NCBI GenBank assembly: GCA_965367295.1
Contig: CBDUHN010000011.1
Coordinates: 1-64,000, forward strand
DNA: 64,000 nt
Source of the DNA: JAIVHA01 sp965367295
GTDB lineage: Bacteria > Pseudomonadota > Gammaproteobacteria > DSM-19610
Direction of reading: 5' to 3'
The notes beneath the pieces were generated by a model. It saw only the letters and a program-made list of their open reading frames with translations, made no database searches and had not been told where the DNA came from. The position numbers and the translations under genes were made by a program. This document shows, in pieces, positions 43,179-51,900 of the stretch (its first letter is position 1; each line of letters begins with the position of its first letter).

Positions 43179-43916
43179 ATGAACGAACTGAAATCCCACC
43201 CGGTATGGGATGCACCCACCCGCTGGTTTCACTGGATCAATGCCCTTTGCGTGATTGCCCTCGTGGCGGTAGGCGTGGTGATCCTCAACGCCAGCAGTCT
43301 CGGTGCCAGCAATGAAGGCAAGATCGCCCTCAAGACGGTGCATGTACTGATTGGCTATGTGTTTGCCATTAACCTGCTGGTGCGCCTGATATGGGCATTC
43401 ATCGGTAACCGGCATGCCCGCTGGAGCGCATTCCTGCCTATGGGCCGCGGTTATCTACAGGCGCTGTTCAGCTACCTGCGCAACTTCGGCAGCGGTCGCC
43501 ATGGCCAGTACCTGGGACACAACCCGGCCGGACGACTGGCCGCCACTGCATTATTTCTGTTGATCCTGGTACAGGCCGTCACCGGCCTGGTGCTGGCCGG
43601 TACCGACATCTTCTATCCGCCCTTCGGCCACTGGATCGCGCAATGGATTGCCGCCCCGGGGCTGGATCCCGCCAGCATCGCGCCCTACGCAAAAGAGATG
43701 TACGACCCGGCCGCCTATGAGGCCATGCGGGCCTTCCGCAAGCCCTTCATCGAAATCCATGAGATCGGCTTCTATGCGCTGATCATCATGGTGGTACTGC
43801 ATGTTACGGCGGTGGTGGTTACCGAGATCAAGGAAGGCGGCGGCATCGTGTCTGCCATGTTCACCGGCCGCAAGACCCTGTCCGGCCCCCCTGCCGATGC
43901 ACGGGACCAGCAGTAA
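43179..43916 (+). CDS. Membrane cytochrome b561-type protein
   Basis: 245 residues from ATG 43179 with GGGAG upstream. Four or five membrane helices with the family motifs VWDAPTRWFHWINALC (His), VHVLIGYVFAINLLVRLIWAFIG (His), IEIHEIGFYALIIMVVLHVTAVVV (two His), so two b hemes are likely. It belongs to the Ni/Fe-hydrogenase-type/b561 family that passes electrons from quinol to periplasmic c cytochromes. No partner gene is adjacent. Confidence 0.88.
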   Translation: MNELKSHPVWDAPTRWFHWINALCVIALVAVGVVILNASSLGASNEGKIALKTVHVLIGYVFAINLLVRLIWAFIGNRHARWSAFLPMGRGYLQALFSYLRNFGSGRHGQYLGHNPAGRLAATALFLLILVQAVTGLVLAGTDIFYPPFGHWIAQWIAAPGLDPASIAPYAKEMYDPAAYEAMRAFRKPFIEIHEIGFYALIIMVVLHVTAVVVTEIKEGGGIVSAMFTGRKTLSGPPADARDQQ

Positions 43917-43925
43917 TCACAACGG

Positions 43926-44435
43926 TCACGGGGAAGCCGCTCCCGGCGGCTCCCCGTCCCGCCTCGCCTGCGCCTCCTTGATGAGTTCCATGTGCTCGAT
44001 CAGGGCATCGGCGGTTTCCTTCAATAGATCCAGCTCCGCGAGGGTGAGGTCATCCAGCCGCTCCAGATTGTACTCGATGGTATCGATGATCTGCCTGGCC
44101 GGCCGCTGCAGGGGACGCATGAAATAGGCGGTGATACTGGACACGATGGCACCAAAGAACAGCATGGAACCCAGCACGATCCACACCGCACCAATCAGTT
44201 TCGCCATCCCGGTAATCGGGGTATCGGCAATCCCCGCCGTGGAAAAACCCGCCACCGCCCAGTAAAGCGCATCCGCATAGGAGCGGATGCTGGTGCCCAC
44301 TACCCCCCGCTCCGCGTAGAACAGCCCGGCCGAGAACAGCAACCACAGACCTACCAGTAACAGGATAATTTTCAGGAAGGGGGTGTGCACCAGCACATCG
44401 TTCAGAAAACGATGCAGACGATGATTACGACGCAT
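43926..44435 (-). CDS. Two-helix ion channel with noncanonical selectivity filter
   Basis: 169 residues. Helix 1 (about 21-42), pore loop with the sequence FSTAGIADT (64-72), helix 2 (about 75-100), then a helical cytoplasmic tail (IIDTIEYNLERLDDLTLAELDLLKETADALIEHM). The fold is that of the Ion_trans_2 potassium-channel family, but the filter reads STAGIAD instead of TVGYGD, so ion preference may differ. It could be a related non-selective channel. It converges on the b561 gene. Confidence 0.75.
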   Translation of the reverse strand: MRRNHRLHRFLNDVLVHTPFLKIILLLVGLWLLFSAGLFYAERGVVGTSIRSYADALYWAVAGFSTAGIADTPITGMAKLIGAVWIVLGSMLFFGAIVSSITAYFMRPLQRPARQIIDTIEYNLERLDDLTLAELDLLKETADALIEHMELIKEAQARRDGEPPGAASP

Positions 44436-44466
44436 ACTCTCTCCAGGGTCCGTAAGTGCGACGGGG

Positions 44467-44640
44467 CTAATGACCCATCGTGCGGAAAAACGAGTGAATC
44501 ATCAATACTCCGGCCACAATCATGGCCATGCCGGTCAGTGACAGGTCGGGGCCTCGCCATAGAGCAGGATACTCCCAGGGTGATAAGCAGCGCGCCCGGA
44601 CCGGACCGCATAGGTTATGCCGACGGGAAGGCCGCCAGTT
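44467..44640 (-). pseudogene. Decayed SMR (EmrE/SugE-type) transporter remnant
   Basis: Reading the minus strand across three frames gives GGLPVGITYAVRSG, then SGPGALLITLGV, then ILLYGEAP, then DLSLTGMAMIVAGVLMIHSF up to a TAG at 44467-44469. In order these match the C-terminal half of small multidrug-resistance proteins (GIAYAIWSG..VLLFGE..L..GM.LI.AGV..I). No single frame holds the whole, so frameshifts have destroyed the gene. The N-terminal half was not found in 44641-44751. Joining the frames is my interpretation. Confidence 0.5.
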
Positions 44641-44751
44641 GCGATTCGCCAGGCCCGTGAAGCCGGGATGCCGTGCAGAACTGCGAATCATGACCGTACA
44701 TTTCCTGCTGCCAAACGCGAGACACCAGGGCATGCGCCCGACATTATCCTG

Positions 44752-46470
44752 TCAGGACGCGATCATTGGGTCGCCATGATGATAGACATGGATACGGTTA
44801 CCGCCACCTTTTTTGGCGACATAACAGGCCGCATCGGCCAGGGCGATGGTCGCTTCGACATCCAGTCCTGGCTGAACCGGCAATATGCCGATGCTGACGC
44901 CAATCGAAAATTGCCGGGATCGCCAATGGAACTGGAAATCCTGCAGCATCTCCCGAATTCTCTCCGCCAGGCTCAACGCCCGATCCATAGGGCTATACTC
45001 CATCAACACCGCGAATTCATCCCCTCCAAGGCGGGCCAATGTGTCGCGTGAACGCATCTGGCCCTGCAGCAGGGCCGCGATCTGGCGCAGCAGATCATCA
45101 CCGGCAATATGTCCACAGGTATCATTGATGATCTTGAACTGATCAAGATCGAGAAAGCACAGGACATGTGCAACCCCCGGCTCATCATCGCTGGACAATA
45201 CCCGTAGCAGGCGGCGCTCGAATTCACGCCGGTTGACCAGGTTGGTGAGGGCATCATGCGTGGCCTGATGGGTGAGTTGCTGTTGCAGGTTGCGCTTGTC
45301 GGTGACATCCCGACAAACCACCAACAGGCACGGCTCCCGGTCATCGGGCTCCAGGGAGACGCGCTGGTGCACCCAGAATATCGAGCCATCCTTCCTTATT
45401 TTCCGGTACTCGATTCCCTGATCGGCTGCAGGATTGCGGAACTGCTGCTCCACATAGGCAAAAACAGCCCGCTGGTCTTCCGGGTGAATGATCCTGGAGG
45501 CCGATTCGCCAATCAACTCGTCCACATCGTATCCAAGCATCCTGGCACCTATACGATTGATAGACTGTATTTCACCAAGCCGGTTGATCGAGGTATATAT
45601 ATCCGGTGCATTGTCATATAAGGCCTGGTAACGAGCCTTGCTGATATCCAGCGCGTGTTGCGCTTCGACGGTATCCGTGACGTTTTTGAATATTCCCCGT
45701 GTCGATACAATTCCGCCGTCCTTGATAATCGAACCGCAATCCCCCTCCAGGTGGACCACCTCCCCCGATTTTTTACGGAATTTAAACTGTATGCACAGCA
45801 ACGTTTCGCCATTGAGTAATCGCCTGAAGCGGTCCTGGCAACAGGCCAGACTGTCGGGATGCAGGACATCGAAGAGGCTCAGCGATTCAGCCTCCTGCCG
45901 GGTGTACCCCAGCGTTTCCCGCCAGGCTCGATTGGTGTACATGATGTCACCAGCCGGTGAAACACACTGGATCAGGTCACTGGTGTTATCGAAAATATCC
46001 AGGTACCGCTCCTCACTGCTGCGCAGCATCTGTTCTGCCAGCTTGCGCTCCGTAATGACATCGAACAGGGCAACGAAATACCCTCGCAGCGGGCTATAGG
46101 CCGATATAGAAAGCCAGGTGGCCAGTGCGCCGATATAGATTTCAAATTTTTCCGGTACCCCTCCCCGCGCGATGCGTCCGAAGATCTCCAATAGCCCTGC
46201 GTCGCTGGTACGAATGCCGGGGATCAACTCAGCTACGCGCTTGCCACAGACATTGCGCAGACCTATCTGGCGTTCAAAGGCGGGGTTGGTATAGAGAAAG
46301 ACGAAATCGCTGGGCTGCCCCTCGTCGAACAGCATCTGGCAGTACGCCATGCCATTGAGCATGTGCTCGAAGATAGGTTGATAAGTTTCTTTATCGAAGT
46401 GTACCGGCGGCCTTGCGCCGGACTCGGATGCCAGCCGGGAAGAATAATGTTCCGAATCATTTGCTACCAC
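44752..46470 (-). CDS. Multi-PAS diguanylate cyclase (GGDEF)
   Basis: 572 residues from GTG 46470, which has a perfect GGAGGT 7 bases upstream; a TTG at 46536 would extend it. Three PAS-like domains (about 25-150, 155-275, 280-400), then GGDEF with intact catalytic LARLGGDEFAVLM and entry motif HDALTNLVNRREF. It should make cyclic di-GMP. No membrane helix, no EAL domain. The I-site RxxD before GGDEF is RSRD, so product inhibition is likely. Single gene. Confidence 0.92.
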   Translation of the reverse strand: MVANDSEHYSSRLASESGARPPVHFDKETYQPIFEHMLNGMAYCQMLFDEGQPSDFVFLYTNPAFERQIGLRNVCGKRVAELIPGIRTSDAGLLEIFGRIARGGVPEKFEIYIGALATWLSISAYSPLRGYFVALFDVITERKLAEQMLRSSEERYLDIFDNTSDLIQCVSPAGDIMYTNRAWRETLGYTRQEAESLSLFDVLHPDSLACCQDRFRRLLNGETLLCIQFKFRKKSGEVVHLEGDCGSIIKDGGIVSTRGIFKNVTDTVEAQHALDISKARYQALYDNAPDIYTSINRLGEIQSINRIGARMLGYDVDELIGESASRIIHPEDQRAVFAYVEQQFRNPAADQGIEYRKIRKDGSIFWVHQRVSLEPDDREPCLLVVCRDVTDKRNLQQQLTHQATHDALTNLVNRREFERRLLRVLSSDDEPGVAHVLCFLDLDQFKIINDTCGHIAGDDLLRQIAALLQGQMRSRDTLARLGGDEFAVLMEYSPMDRALSLAERIREMLQDFQFHWRSRQFSIGVSIGILPVQPGLDVEATIALADAACYVAKKGGGNRIHVYHHGDPMIAS

Positions 46471-47104
46471 TGCCTTACCTCCAGAACCAGACCGATGCTT
46501 TGTACGGATAATCGTTATCGGTGCGCGGCAGAACAATTACGCCAACTCATCGGAACCCGGAAACTTCCGATCAATCAGCGGTTCCTTACAAAACACAGCC
46601 TGATTCACACAGGAATATGGATTGGCCGGTGTCTTCCACGAATGTCGTCAGGGGCGTCCCCGGTCGTGCCTGCTGTCATCGGGAGCGGGACTTTGGCAGG
46701 TCCACCCCCCTGGTCCCATGTTACAGACTAGCAGTAAATTTGCAGGACACAGCATCTCATCCCCCCCCCTGTACCGGCTTCAGCCACGGCGCCAGCCTGG
46801 CGGAACCCCGCCCCCTGTTCCCGATGTCCGGCCACCTTCGCCGCGGGCCTGGTCGCGGTACTGCCCCACCCTGTCCCGGATCACTCCGGCAGCGGCTGAC
46901 GGGGACCGCACCAATATCGAGCGCAACGCCATGCGTCTGCCGACACTTGCACGAAAACAGTGCATCAAGGCTTGCGTTTCATCAACCGATGGCACGGTAT
47001 TCCAGGCACCAGCCCCTCTCACCAATGGCATACTTGTTGCTCCAGTACCTGCATGCTGATCACCCTGCCCCCTGTCCGGGCCTTTACAACGCGACCGCAC
47101 CGCC
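46471..47104. other. Intergenic region upstream of the sigma-54 activator
   Basis: About 630 bases between divergent genes. Several short frames cross it without domains, and no repeat family copy or clear operator was found. It holds the promoters of the GGDEF gene and the sigma-54 activator. Confidence 0.45.
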
Positions 47105-48697
47105 ATGGCCCAGGAAACTGATCCCCGTCAGGTCAACGCCGCCCTGTTGATCGAAGTCGCCAAGCTCATGGCCAAGCCCATGCCTTCGGGACAGAAGATC
47201 TTCAACGTATTGCACCTGCTATCACGATGGGTGCGGCTGCACTATGCGCGGATCATGTTGCCCAATTACCAGACCCGCGAGCTGGAAGTGGCCTACTACC
47301 ATGAACTGCCACCGGAGAAGGTCGCCGCCGGTGACTACACCGTGCCCTTCGATAAGGGCCTGACCGGGTACGTGTGGCGCAGTGGCCAGGTGGCACTGGT
47401 CACCGATGTACTCAGCGAACCGGTGTTCCTCACCCACATTGCCGAGCCCATCGAGGGCAGCAAGCATCACGTCGGCTATATCGCCGTGCCCATCATCATC
47501 GATGGCAAGACCGTTGGCGTACTGTCCGCCCAGCGCCGCGCCAACCCGCGCCGCCGCTATGCCGATGATGTCGATCTGCTGCGGGTCATCGCCACGATGG
47601 TGGGGCCGGTACTGCAGCAACTGCGGCATCGCGCCCGGAGCATCAGCTTCGTGCCGGGCCAGTTGGACCGTGACAGCGGCCGCTTCCTGCAGCTGTGCGA
47701 GGCACACGGCATCATCGGCTCCAGCCGGGCGTTACTGTCGGCGGTGAAGGAGATCGACCAGGTCAAGGACAGCGATGCACCCATCCTGCTGCTGGGCGAA
47801 TCGGGCACCGGCAAGGAGATGTTCGCCGGCCTGGCGCACCGGGAAAGCCGGCGTCGCCAAAAGCCCTTCGTGTGCATCAACTGCGCCTCCATTCCCGAGT
47901 CCCTGCTGGAGTCGGAGCTGTTCGGCCACGAGAAGGGCAGCTTCACCGGCGCCTACCGGCGCCAACAGGGCAAGATCGAACAGGCCGACGGCGGCACCCT
48001 GTTCCTGGACGAAATCGGTGACATGCCGCTGGACCTGCAGGCCAAGCTGCTGCGCGTGATGCAGGACAAGCACATCCAGCCCATCGGCAGCGACCGGCCG
48101 CGCCACGTGGATTTCCGGCTCATCACCGCCACCCATGTGAATCTCAGCGAGGCGGTACAGGAAGGCCGCTTCCGGCTCGACCTGTTCTACCGCCTCAATG
48201 TGATTCCCATTTCACTGCCGCCGCTGCGCCGCCGCCAGGAAGACATCCCGCGCCTGGCACAGCATTTTCTCAATCACTACGGCCAGGTCTATGACCGCAG
48301 CGTACATTTCACCCAGGGTGTGCTCGAACGACTGCAGGACTTCAGCTGGCCGGGCAACGTTCGCCAGCTGCAGAACGTGGTGGAACGCGCCGTGCTCAAG
48401 GCCGACGGCCAGTGGGTGGGCACGGATGAAATCGAGGCAGTGCTCCGCGCAGAACCATTGACTGAAATCGACGACCTGTCAGGACAGGCAACGGCGGCTC
48501 CCCCGGCTGTACCGGCAGGGCTACCCACCCAGGCCGTGGAGCCCCGTACCTACCGGCGCGTGCAGGCGGCGGACCTGGCCGCCATCCAGGAAGCCCTGCG
48601 CCGCAGTGGCGGTAACCAGGCCCAGGCTGCGCGCCTGCTCGGCTATACCACGCGGCAACTGCGCTACCGGTTACAGAAACTGGGCGATGAGGCATAA
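47105..48697 (+). CDS. Sigma-54-dependent activator (GAF-AAA-Fis, NifA-like)
   Basis: 530 residues. GAF-type sensory domain (about 20-175), AAA+ domain with Walker A GESGTGKE (231-238), GSFTGA loop (278-283, the GAFTGA variant that contacts sigma-54), Walker B GTLFLDEIGDM, and a Fis-type helix-turn-helix at the end (GNQAQAARLLGYTTRQLRYRLQ). No nif gene is nearby; it lies in the amide island and convergent to it, and two -24/-12 promoters are found 8-10 kb away in that island, so it is the best candidate for their activator. The inducer is probably sensed by the GAF domain. Confidence 0.88.
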   Translation: MAQETDPRQVNAALLIEVAKLMAKPMPSGQKIFNVLHLLSRWVRLHYARIMLPNYQTRELEVAYYHELPPEKVAAGDYTVPFDKGLTGYVWRSGQVALVTDVLSEPVFLTHIAEPIEGSKHHVGYIAVPIIIDGKTVGVLSAQRRANPRRRYADDVDLLRVIATMVGPVLQQLRHRARSISFVPGQLDRDSGRFLQLCEAHGIIGSSRALLSAVKEIDQVKDSDAPILLLGESGTGKEMFAGLAHRESRRRQKPFVCINCASIPESLLESELFGHEKGSFTGAYRRQQGKIEQADGGTLFLDEIGDMPLDLQAKLLRVMQDKHIQPIGSDRPRHVDFRLITATHVNLSEAVQEGRFRLDLFYRLNVIPISLPPLRRRQEDIPRLAQHFLNHYGQVYDRSVHFTQGVLERLQDFSWPGNVRQLQNVVERAVLKADGQWVGTDEIEAVLRAEPLTEIDDLSGQATAAPPAVPAGLPTQAVEPRTYRRVQAADLAAIQEALRRSGGNQAQAARLLGYTTRQLRYRLQKLGDEA

Positions 48698-48907
48698 CCG
48701 CCAGTTCCCGGCAGCACACGAATGAAAAGGCCCCGCAATGCGGGGCCTTTTGGTATGGCAACGGGGTGCGCCCAGGCCTGGCGCCGCCGTGTGATACCCC
48801 GGGAAGGCCCCCGGGCAGGAGGTGTTCCAACGCAGCCCCTCGACCGTGGCGGCTGACGCGGTACCCGCCATCAACAGGACGGCAGAACCCGCCAGTACGC
48901 GCAGCAC
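48671..48907 (-). CDS. Possible small secreted protein
   Basis: A GTG at 48907 with GGTGGA upstream opens 78 codons that begin with a good signal peptide (VLRVLAGSAVLLMAGTASA). The remainder is Pro/Gly/His-rich without a family, passes through the terminator of the sigma-54 activator gene and overlaps that gene's end on the other strand. It may be a remnant or spurious frame. It follows the VWA gene by 21 bases, on the same strand. Confidence 0.25.
   Translation of the reverse strand: MLRVLAGSAVLLMAGTASAATVEGLRWNTSCPGAFPGYHTAAPGLGAPRCHTKRPRIAGPFHSCAAGNWRLCLIAQFL
48725..48751 (+). terminator. Terminator of the sigma-54 activator gene
   Basis: AAAAGGCCCCGC-AAT-GCGGGGCCTTTT is a perfect stem of 12 pairs, 28 bases after the stop. 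It can serve both strands. Confidence 0.88.
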
Positions 48908-48928
48908 TCCACCGGGCAACGACCGGAC

Positions 48929-50701
48929 TCAATACCGCCGCACCAGCGTCAACAGCAACTGCGGCAACAGGTCCGGCAGGCGGGCCAGGTGATCCAGCAT
49001 CCGGTATCGCCCGCCACCGAACATGCGCCGCGTTACCGGTTGCGCCCCCGGATCCAGGCACAGGCAATAGACCAGCACCCCCTTGCCCGCGGCCTCCCGC
49101 ACGGCATGACGCACATCCAGGATCAGGTGTTCGTCATCATGGACATCGATGTCCGAGGGAGCCCCGTCCGTCACCACCAGCAGCAAGCGCCGCTGTTCGG
49201 CGCGCTGGGCCAGTTGTCCAGTGGCATGGCGCAGGGCCGCACCCAACCGGGTCGACAGGCCGGCCTCCAGGCCGGCGATGCGCGCCATAACCGACTCATC
49301 AAAGGCCTCATCGAAATCCTTGATATGGCGATAGTGAACCGCGTGTCGCCCCTGTGACTGAAAGCCATGCAGGGCGAAGGTTTCCCCCATCGGTTCGAGG
49401 GCATGCCCCAGCAACAACGCCGCTTCGCGGGTGAGATCCAAGCGGCTGCGGCCGGTCTCCGGTGCCGGGGCATTACAGGATTCGCTGAGGTCGAGCAATA
49501 CCAGGCTCGCCAGGCCACGGTCATGCTGGGGACGTACCCGAAAGTACACCCGCGGGTCCGGCTCCCGGCCACAACGGAACTCCAGCTGGGCCGCAACCAG
49601 GGCGTTGTAATCCATTTCATCGCCATCCGCCTGGCGTCGCGCCCGCTGCACCTTTTCCAGGCGCAGGCCCTGGGCAATACGCCGCAGGCGCTGCACCACC
49701 GGCCGGTGTGCATGTAGTACAGCCTCCGCCCAGCGGGGGTCCCCTTCCGGAACCCCGCTATCCCGCACCTGGCACCAGTCCCGGCGTAACAACTGCAGGC
49801 GATGATGCCATTCCGGGTATGACACCACGGACTCCACCGGAGCGTGCCGGTGGCGCCGGAATTCCAGTACCGCCTCCTGCTCCGTTTCCCGCACGTAGCC
49901 GGTCGGTGCCTGGCTCTTGCGACCGCGGGCCTCGTCCAGGTCCAGCACCCGTCCTTCACCGGTTTCGCGCAGAAAAGCCCCCTGTGGCCTGCGTTCGGGT
50001 TCCGACCGCTCGGCTGCATCGGGTACCGACAGGTTATCCTGCTCAACCCACAAATGACGGTTGTCGTCACGATACTCGGCCACCACAAAGGGTTTGCCAT
50101 CGTTCATGGCGATGCGCATCTGCCCCAGGTCATGGGCCAGTTGCAGGCCGATTTCGCGCGGCCATTCGGGTTCCCGCAAGCGGCCCGCCTGGGCCTGAAA
50201 CAGGTGCAGCCCCTTGCGTACCCAGGCATTGTCATCCTCGCTGCCACCGAGCAGCAGGGCGCGAGCCAGGCGCCGCACCAGCACCGGGAACTGCAGGGTA
50301 TCGGGCAGCGGATCACAGTGAAACGCACCCCACAGGCGCCGCAGGCCGGGAAAGGCATCCAGCGCCAGGGCTTCGACCCGTGCATCCTCGAGGGCCCCGA
50401 TCAACACCTGTTGCCGGGGCCGCAGTTCACCCACCGCCAGTGCCGGGCCGCCATACAGGCGGTGGGCAGCCGCATGACAGGCCGCTGCCCGGTACAACTC
50501 GGCGGCGTGATCAAGGTCCTGCCAGCGCTGCGGCAGCAGGATCTCGCTGTCCCGCAAGCAGGGCTGTTCCAGCTCCGCATCCGGGCGGACCGCGAAATAC
50601 CGCCCCCAGAGGGCCTGCGTAAAAAGGCCGGCACGCCGCAGGTAATGCGGCGTGCCGGCCCCTGCGTGCGGTAGTAGCCGGCGATTGGCTACCGGCGTCA
50701 T
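48929..50701 (-). CDS. NorD/CbbO-family VWA-domain protein in the amidase operon
   Basis: 590 residues. The C-terminal third is a VWA domain with MIDAS DLSES, MARIAGLEAGLSTRLGAALRHAT, VVTDGAPSDIDVHDDEH and CLDPGA; the N-terminal half is helical. It is a NorD/CbbO-type protein (paralogue of norD in this window). These normally work with a MoxR/CbbQ-type AAA+ ATPase to activate metalloenzymes, but no such ATPase is in this operon. It begins 13 bases after the amiE stop on the same strand, so it is probably co-transcribed. Its target here is unknown. Confidence 0.82.
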   Translation of the reverse strand: MTPVANRRLLPHAGAGTPHYLRRAGLFTQALWGRYFAVRPDAELEQPCLRDSEILLPQRWQDLDHAAELYRAAACHAAAHRLYGGPALAVGELRPRQQVLIGALEDARVEALALDAFPGLRRLWGAFHCDPLPDTLQFPVLVRRLARALLLGGSEDDNAWVRKGLHLFQAQAGRLREPEWPREIGLQLAHDLGQMRIAMNDGKPFVVAEYRDDNRHLWVEQDNLSVPDAAERSEPERRPQGAFLRETGEGRVLDLDEARGRKSQAPTGYVRETEQEAVLEFRRHRHAPVESVVSYPEWHHRLQLLRRDWCQVRDSGVPEGDPRWAEAVLHAHRPVVQRLRRIAQGLRLEKVQRARRQADGDEMDYNALVAAQLEFRCGREPDPRVYFRVRPQHDRGLASLVLLDLSESCNAPAPETGRSRLDLTREAALLLGHALEPMGETFALHGFQSQGRHAVHYRHIKDFDEAFDESVMARIAGLEAGLSTRLGAALRHATGQLAQRAEQRRLLLVVTDGAPSDIDVHDDEHLILDVRHAVREAAGKGVLVYCLCLDPGAQPVTRRMFGGGRYRMLDHLARLPDLLPQLLLTLVRRY

Positions 50702-50714
50702 GGCCTATGGGCCA

Positions 50715-51758
50715 TCACCGGTGCCCCGTCTCGCTGTCCTCGTTGGGAATGCCGCCGATGGGACACTGTGCCGTACCCGGGGTGGAACGGGTGAAGCTTT
50801 CCACCTGCTCACGCGCCGCCTGCGGATCGGTAATCCAGTTCTTGTAGAACTCGTAGGGGCACTCCAGGGCGCCGTTGACGTCGTCACCGGAATTGATCAT
50901 GCCGGTGTAACCACGGTGCAGGAGTTTGTAGAGATGGTTCTGCGACTGCCAGTTCTGGCGCGCATCACGGATCTGCGAAACCGACAGCTCGGCATACTGG
51001 ATACCGTATTCCTCGGTGCTGCATTCGCCGAGGGTGCGACCATCGAAGCCGACAATGGCGGAATGGCCGAAATAGGAATAAACGCCGTCGAAACCGGTGG
51101 CATTGGCTACGGCCACGTAGCTGTTGTTCATCCAGGCCATCGCCTTGGCAACGATCACCTGCTGCTCCTGGGAGGGATACATATAGCCCTGGCAGCGCAC
51201 GATCAACTCCGCGCCCTTCATGGCACAGTCACGCCAGATCTCAGGGTAGTTGCCGTCGTCACAGATGATGAGGCTGACCTGCAACCCCTTGGGGCCTTCG
51301 CTGACATAGGTCTTGCCGCCGGGATACCAGCCCTCGATGGGACACCAGGGCATGATCTTGCGGTATTTCTGCACGATCTCGCCCTTGTTGTTCATCAGGA
51401 TCAGGGTGTTGTACGGCGCCTTGTTGGGATGCTCCTCGTGACGCTCGCCAGTGAGCGAAAACACACCCCAGGTATCGGCCTTGCGGCAGGCCTCGGCAAA
51501 GATCTCGGTTTCCTCACCGGGTATCGTGGAGGCGGTCTCGTACATTTCCTTGGGATCGTACATGATGCCGTGGGTGCTGTACTCGGGGAAGATCACCAGG
51601 TCCATGCCCGGCAGTCCCTGTTTCATACCCACGACCATGTCGGCGATGTTGCGGGCATTGGCCAATACCTCGGCCTTGGTGTGCAGGCGTGGCATCTTGT
51701 AGTTCACCACTGCAACGCCGACGGCGTCATTGCTTGAGGAAATGTCTCCGTGTCTCAT
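50715..51758 (-). CDS. amiE: Aliphatic amidase AmiE
   Basis: 347 residues. Hydrolyses short aliphatic amides such as acetamide to acid and ammonia. It is very close to the AmiE of Pseudomonas along the whole length, starting MRHGDISSSNDAVGVAVVNY. The nitrilase-family triad E59 (FPEYS), K134 (QKYRK), C166 (ICDDGN) is intact, and the length fits AmiE (345-348). Formamidase AmiF is a near relative, but the N-terminal sequence is AmiE-type. It is followed by the VWA gene. Upstream are dispersed repeats and the urtE-like gene, 142 bases away. Confidence 0.95.
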   Translation of the reverse strand: MRHGDISSSNDAVGVAVVNYKMPRLHTKAEVLANARNIADMVVGMKQGLPGMDLVIFPEYSTHGIMYDPKEMYETASTIPGEETEIFAEACRKADTWGVFSLTGERHEEHPNKAPYNTLILMNNKGEIVQKYRKIMPWCPIEGWYPGGKTYVSEGPKGLQVSLIICDDGNYPEIWRDCAMKGAELIVRCQGYMYPSQEQQVIVAKAMAWMNNSYVAVANATGFDGVYSYFGHSAIVGFDGRTLGECSTEEYGIQYAELSVSQIRDARQNWQSQNHLYKLLHRGYTGMINSGDDVNGALECPYEFYKNWITDPQAAREQVESFTRSTPGTAQCPIGGIPNEDSETGHR

Positions 51759-51783
51759 GATCTATTCATACCTCTATACAGTT

Positions 51784-51862
51784 CTACAGGTCCGAATTCA
51801 TTCGGATGATGCTTGCGTGATCAACCATGGTAATGTCCGAATGAATCCGGGCCCGCAATGAT
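51784..51862. repeat. Two family A repeats between the ABC genes and amiE
   Basis: TCCGAATTCATTCGGA (51791-51806) within CAGG..TGATGC, and GTCCGAATGAATCCGGGCCC (51835-51854). The two copies face each other in the 142-base gap upstream of amiE. Confidence 0.65.
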
Positions 51863-51900
51863 CGATCCACTTGTGGGGAAACAGAAATTCCCATTAAAAA

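Noticed and set aside
46985..47005. Sigma-54-like TGGCACGGTATTCC upstream of the activator gene
   Set aside because: The -24 part fits, but no GC at the right -12 distance follows.
47105..48697. NifA of a nitrogen-fixation locus
   Set aside because: No nif gene in the window; the GAF-AAA-Fis layout is shared by many activators, and the amide island gives a better target.
48929..50701. Second norD copy of a nor cluster
   Set aside because: No norB, norC or norQ is near; it sits in the amide operon and differs strongly from the norD at 30286-32115.
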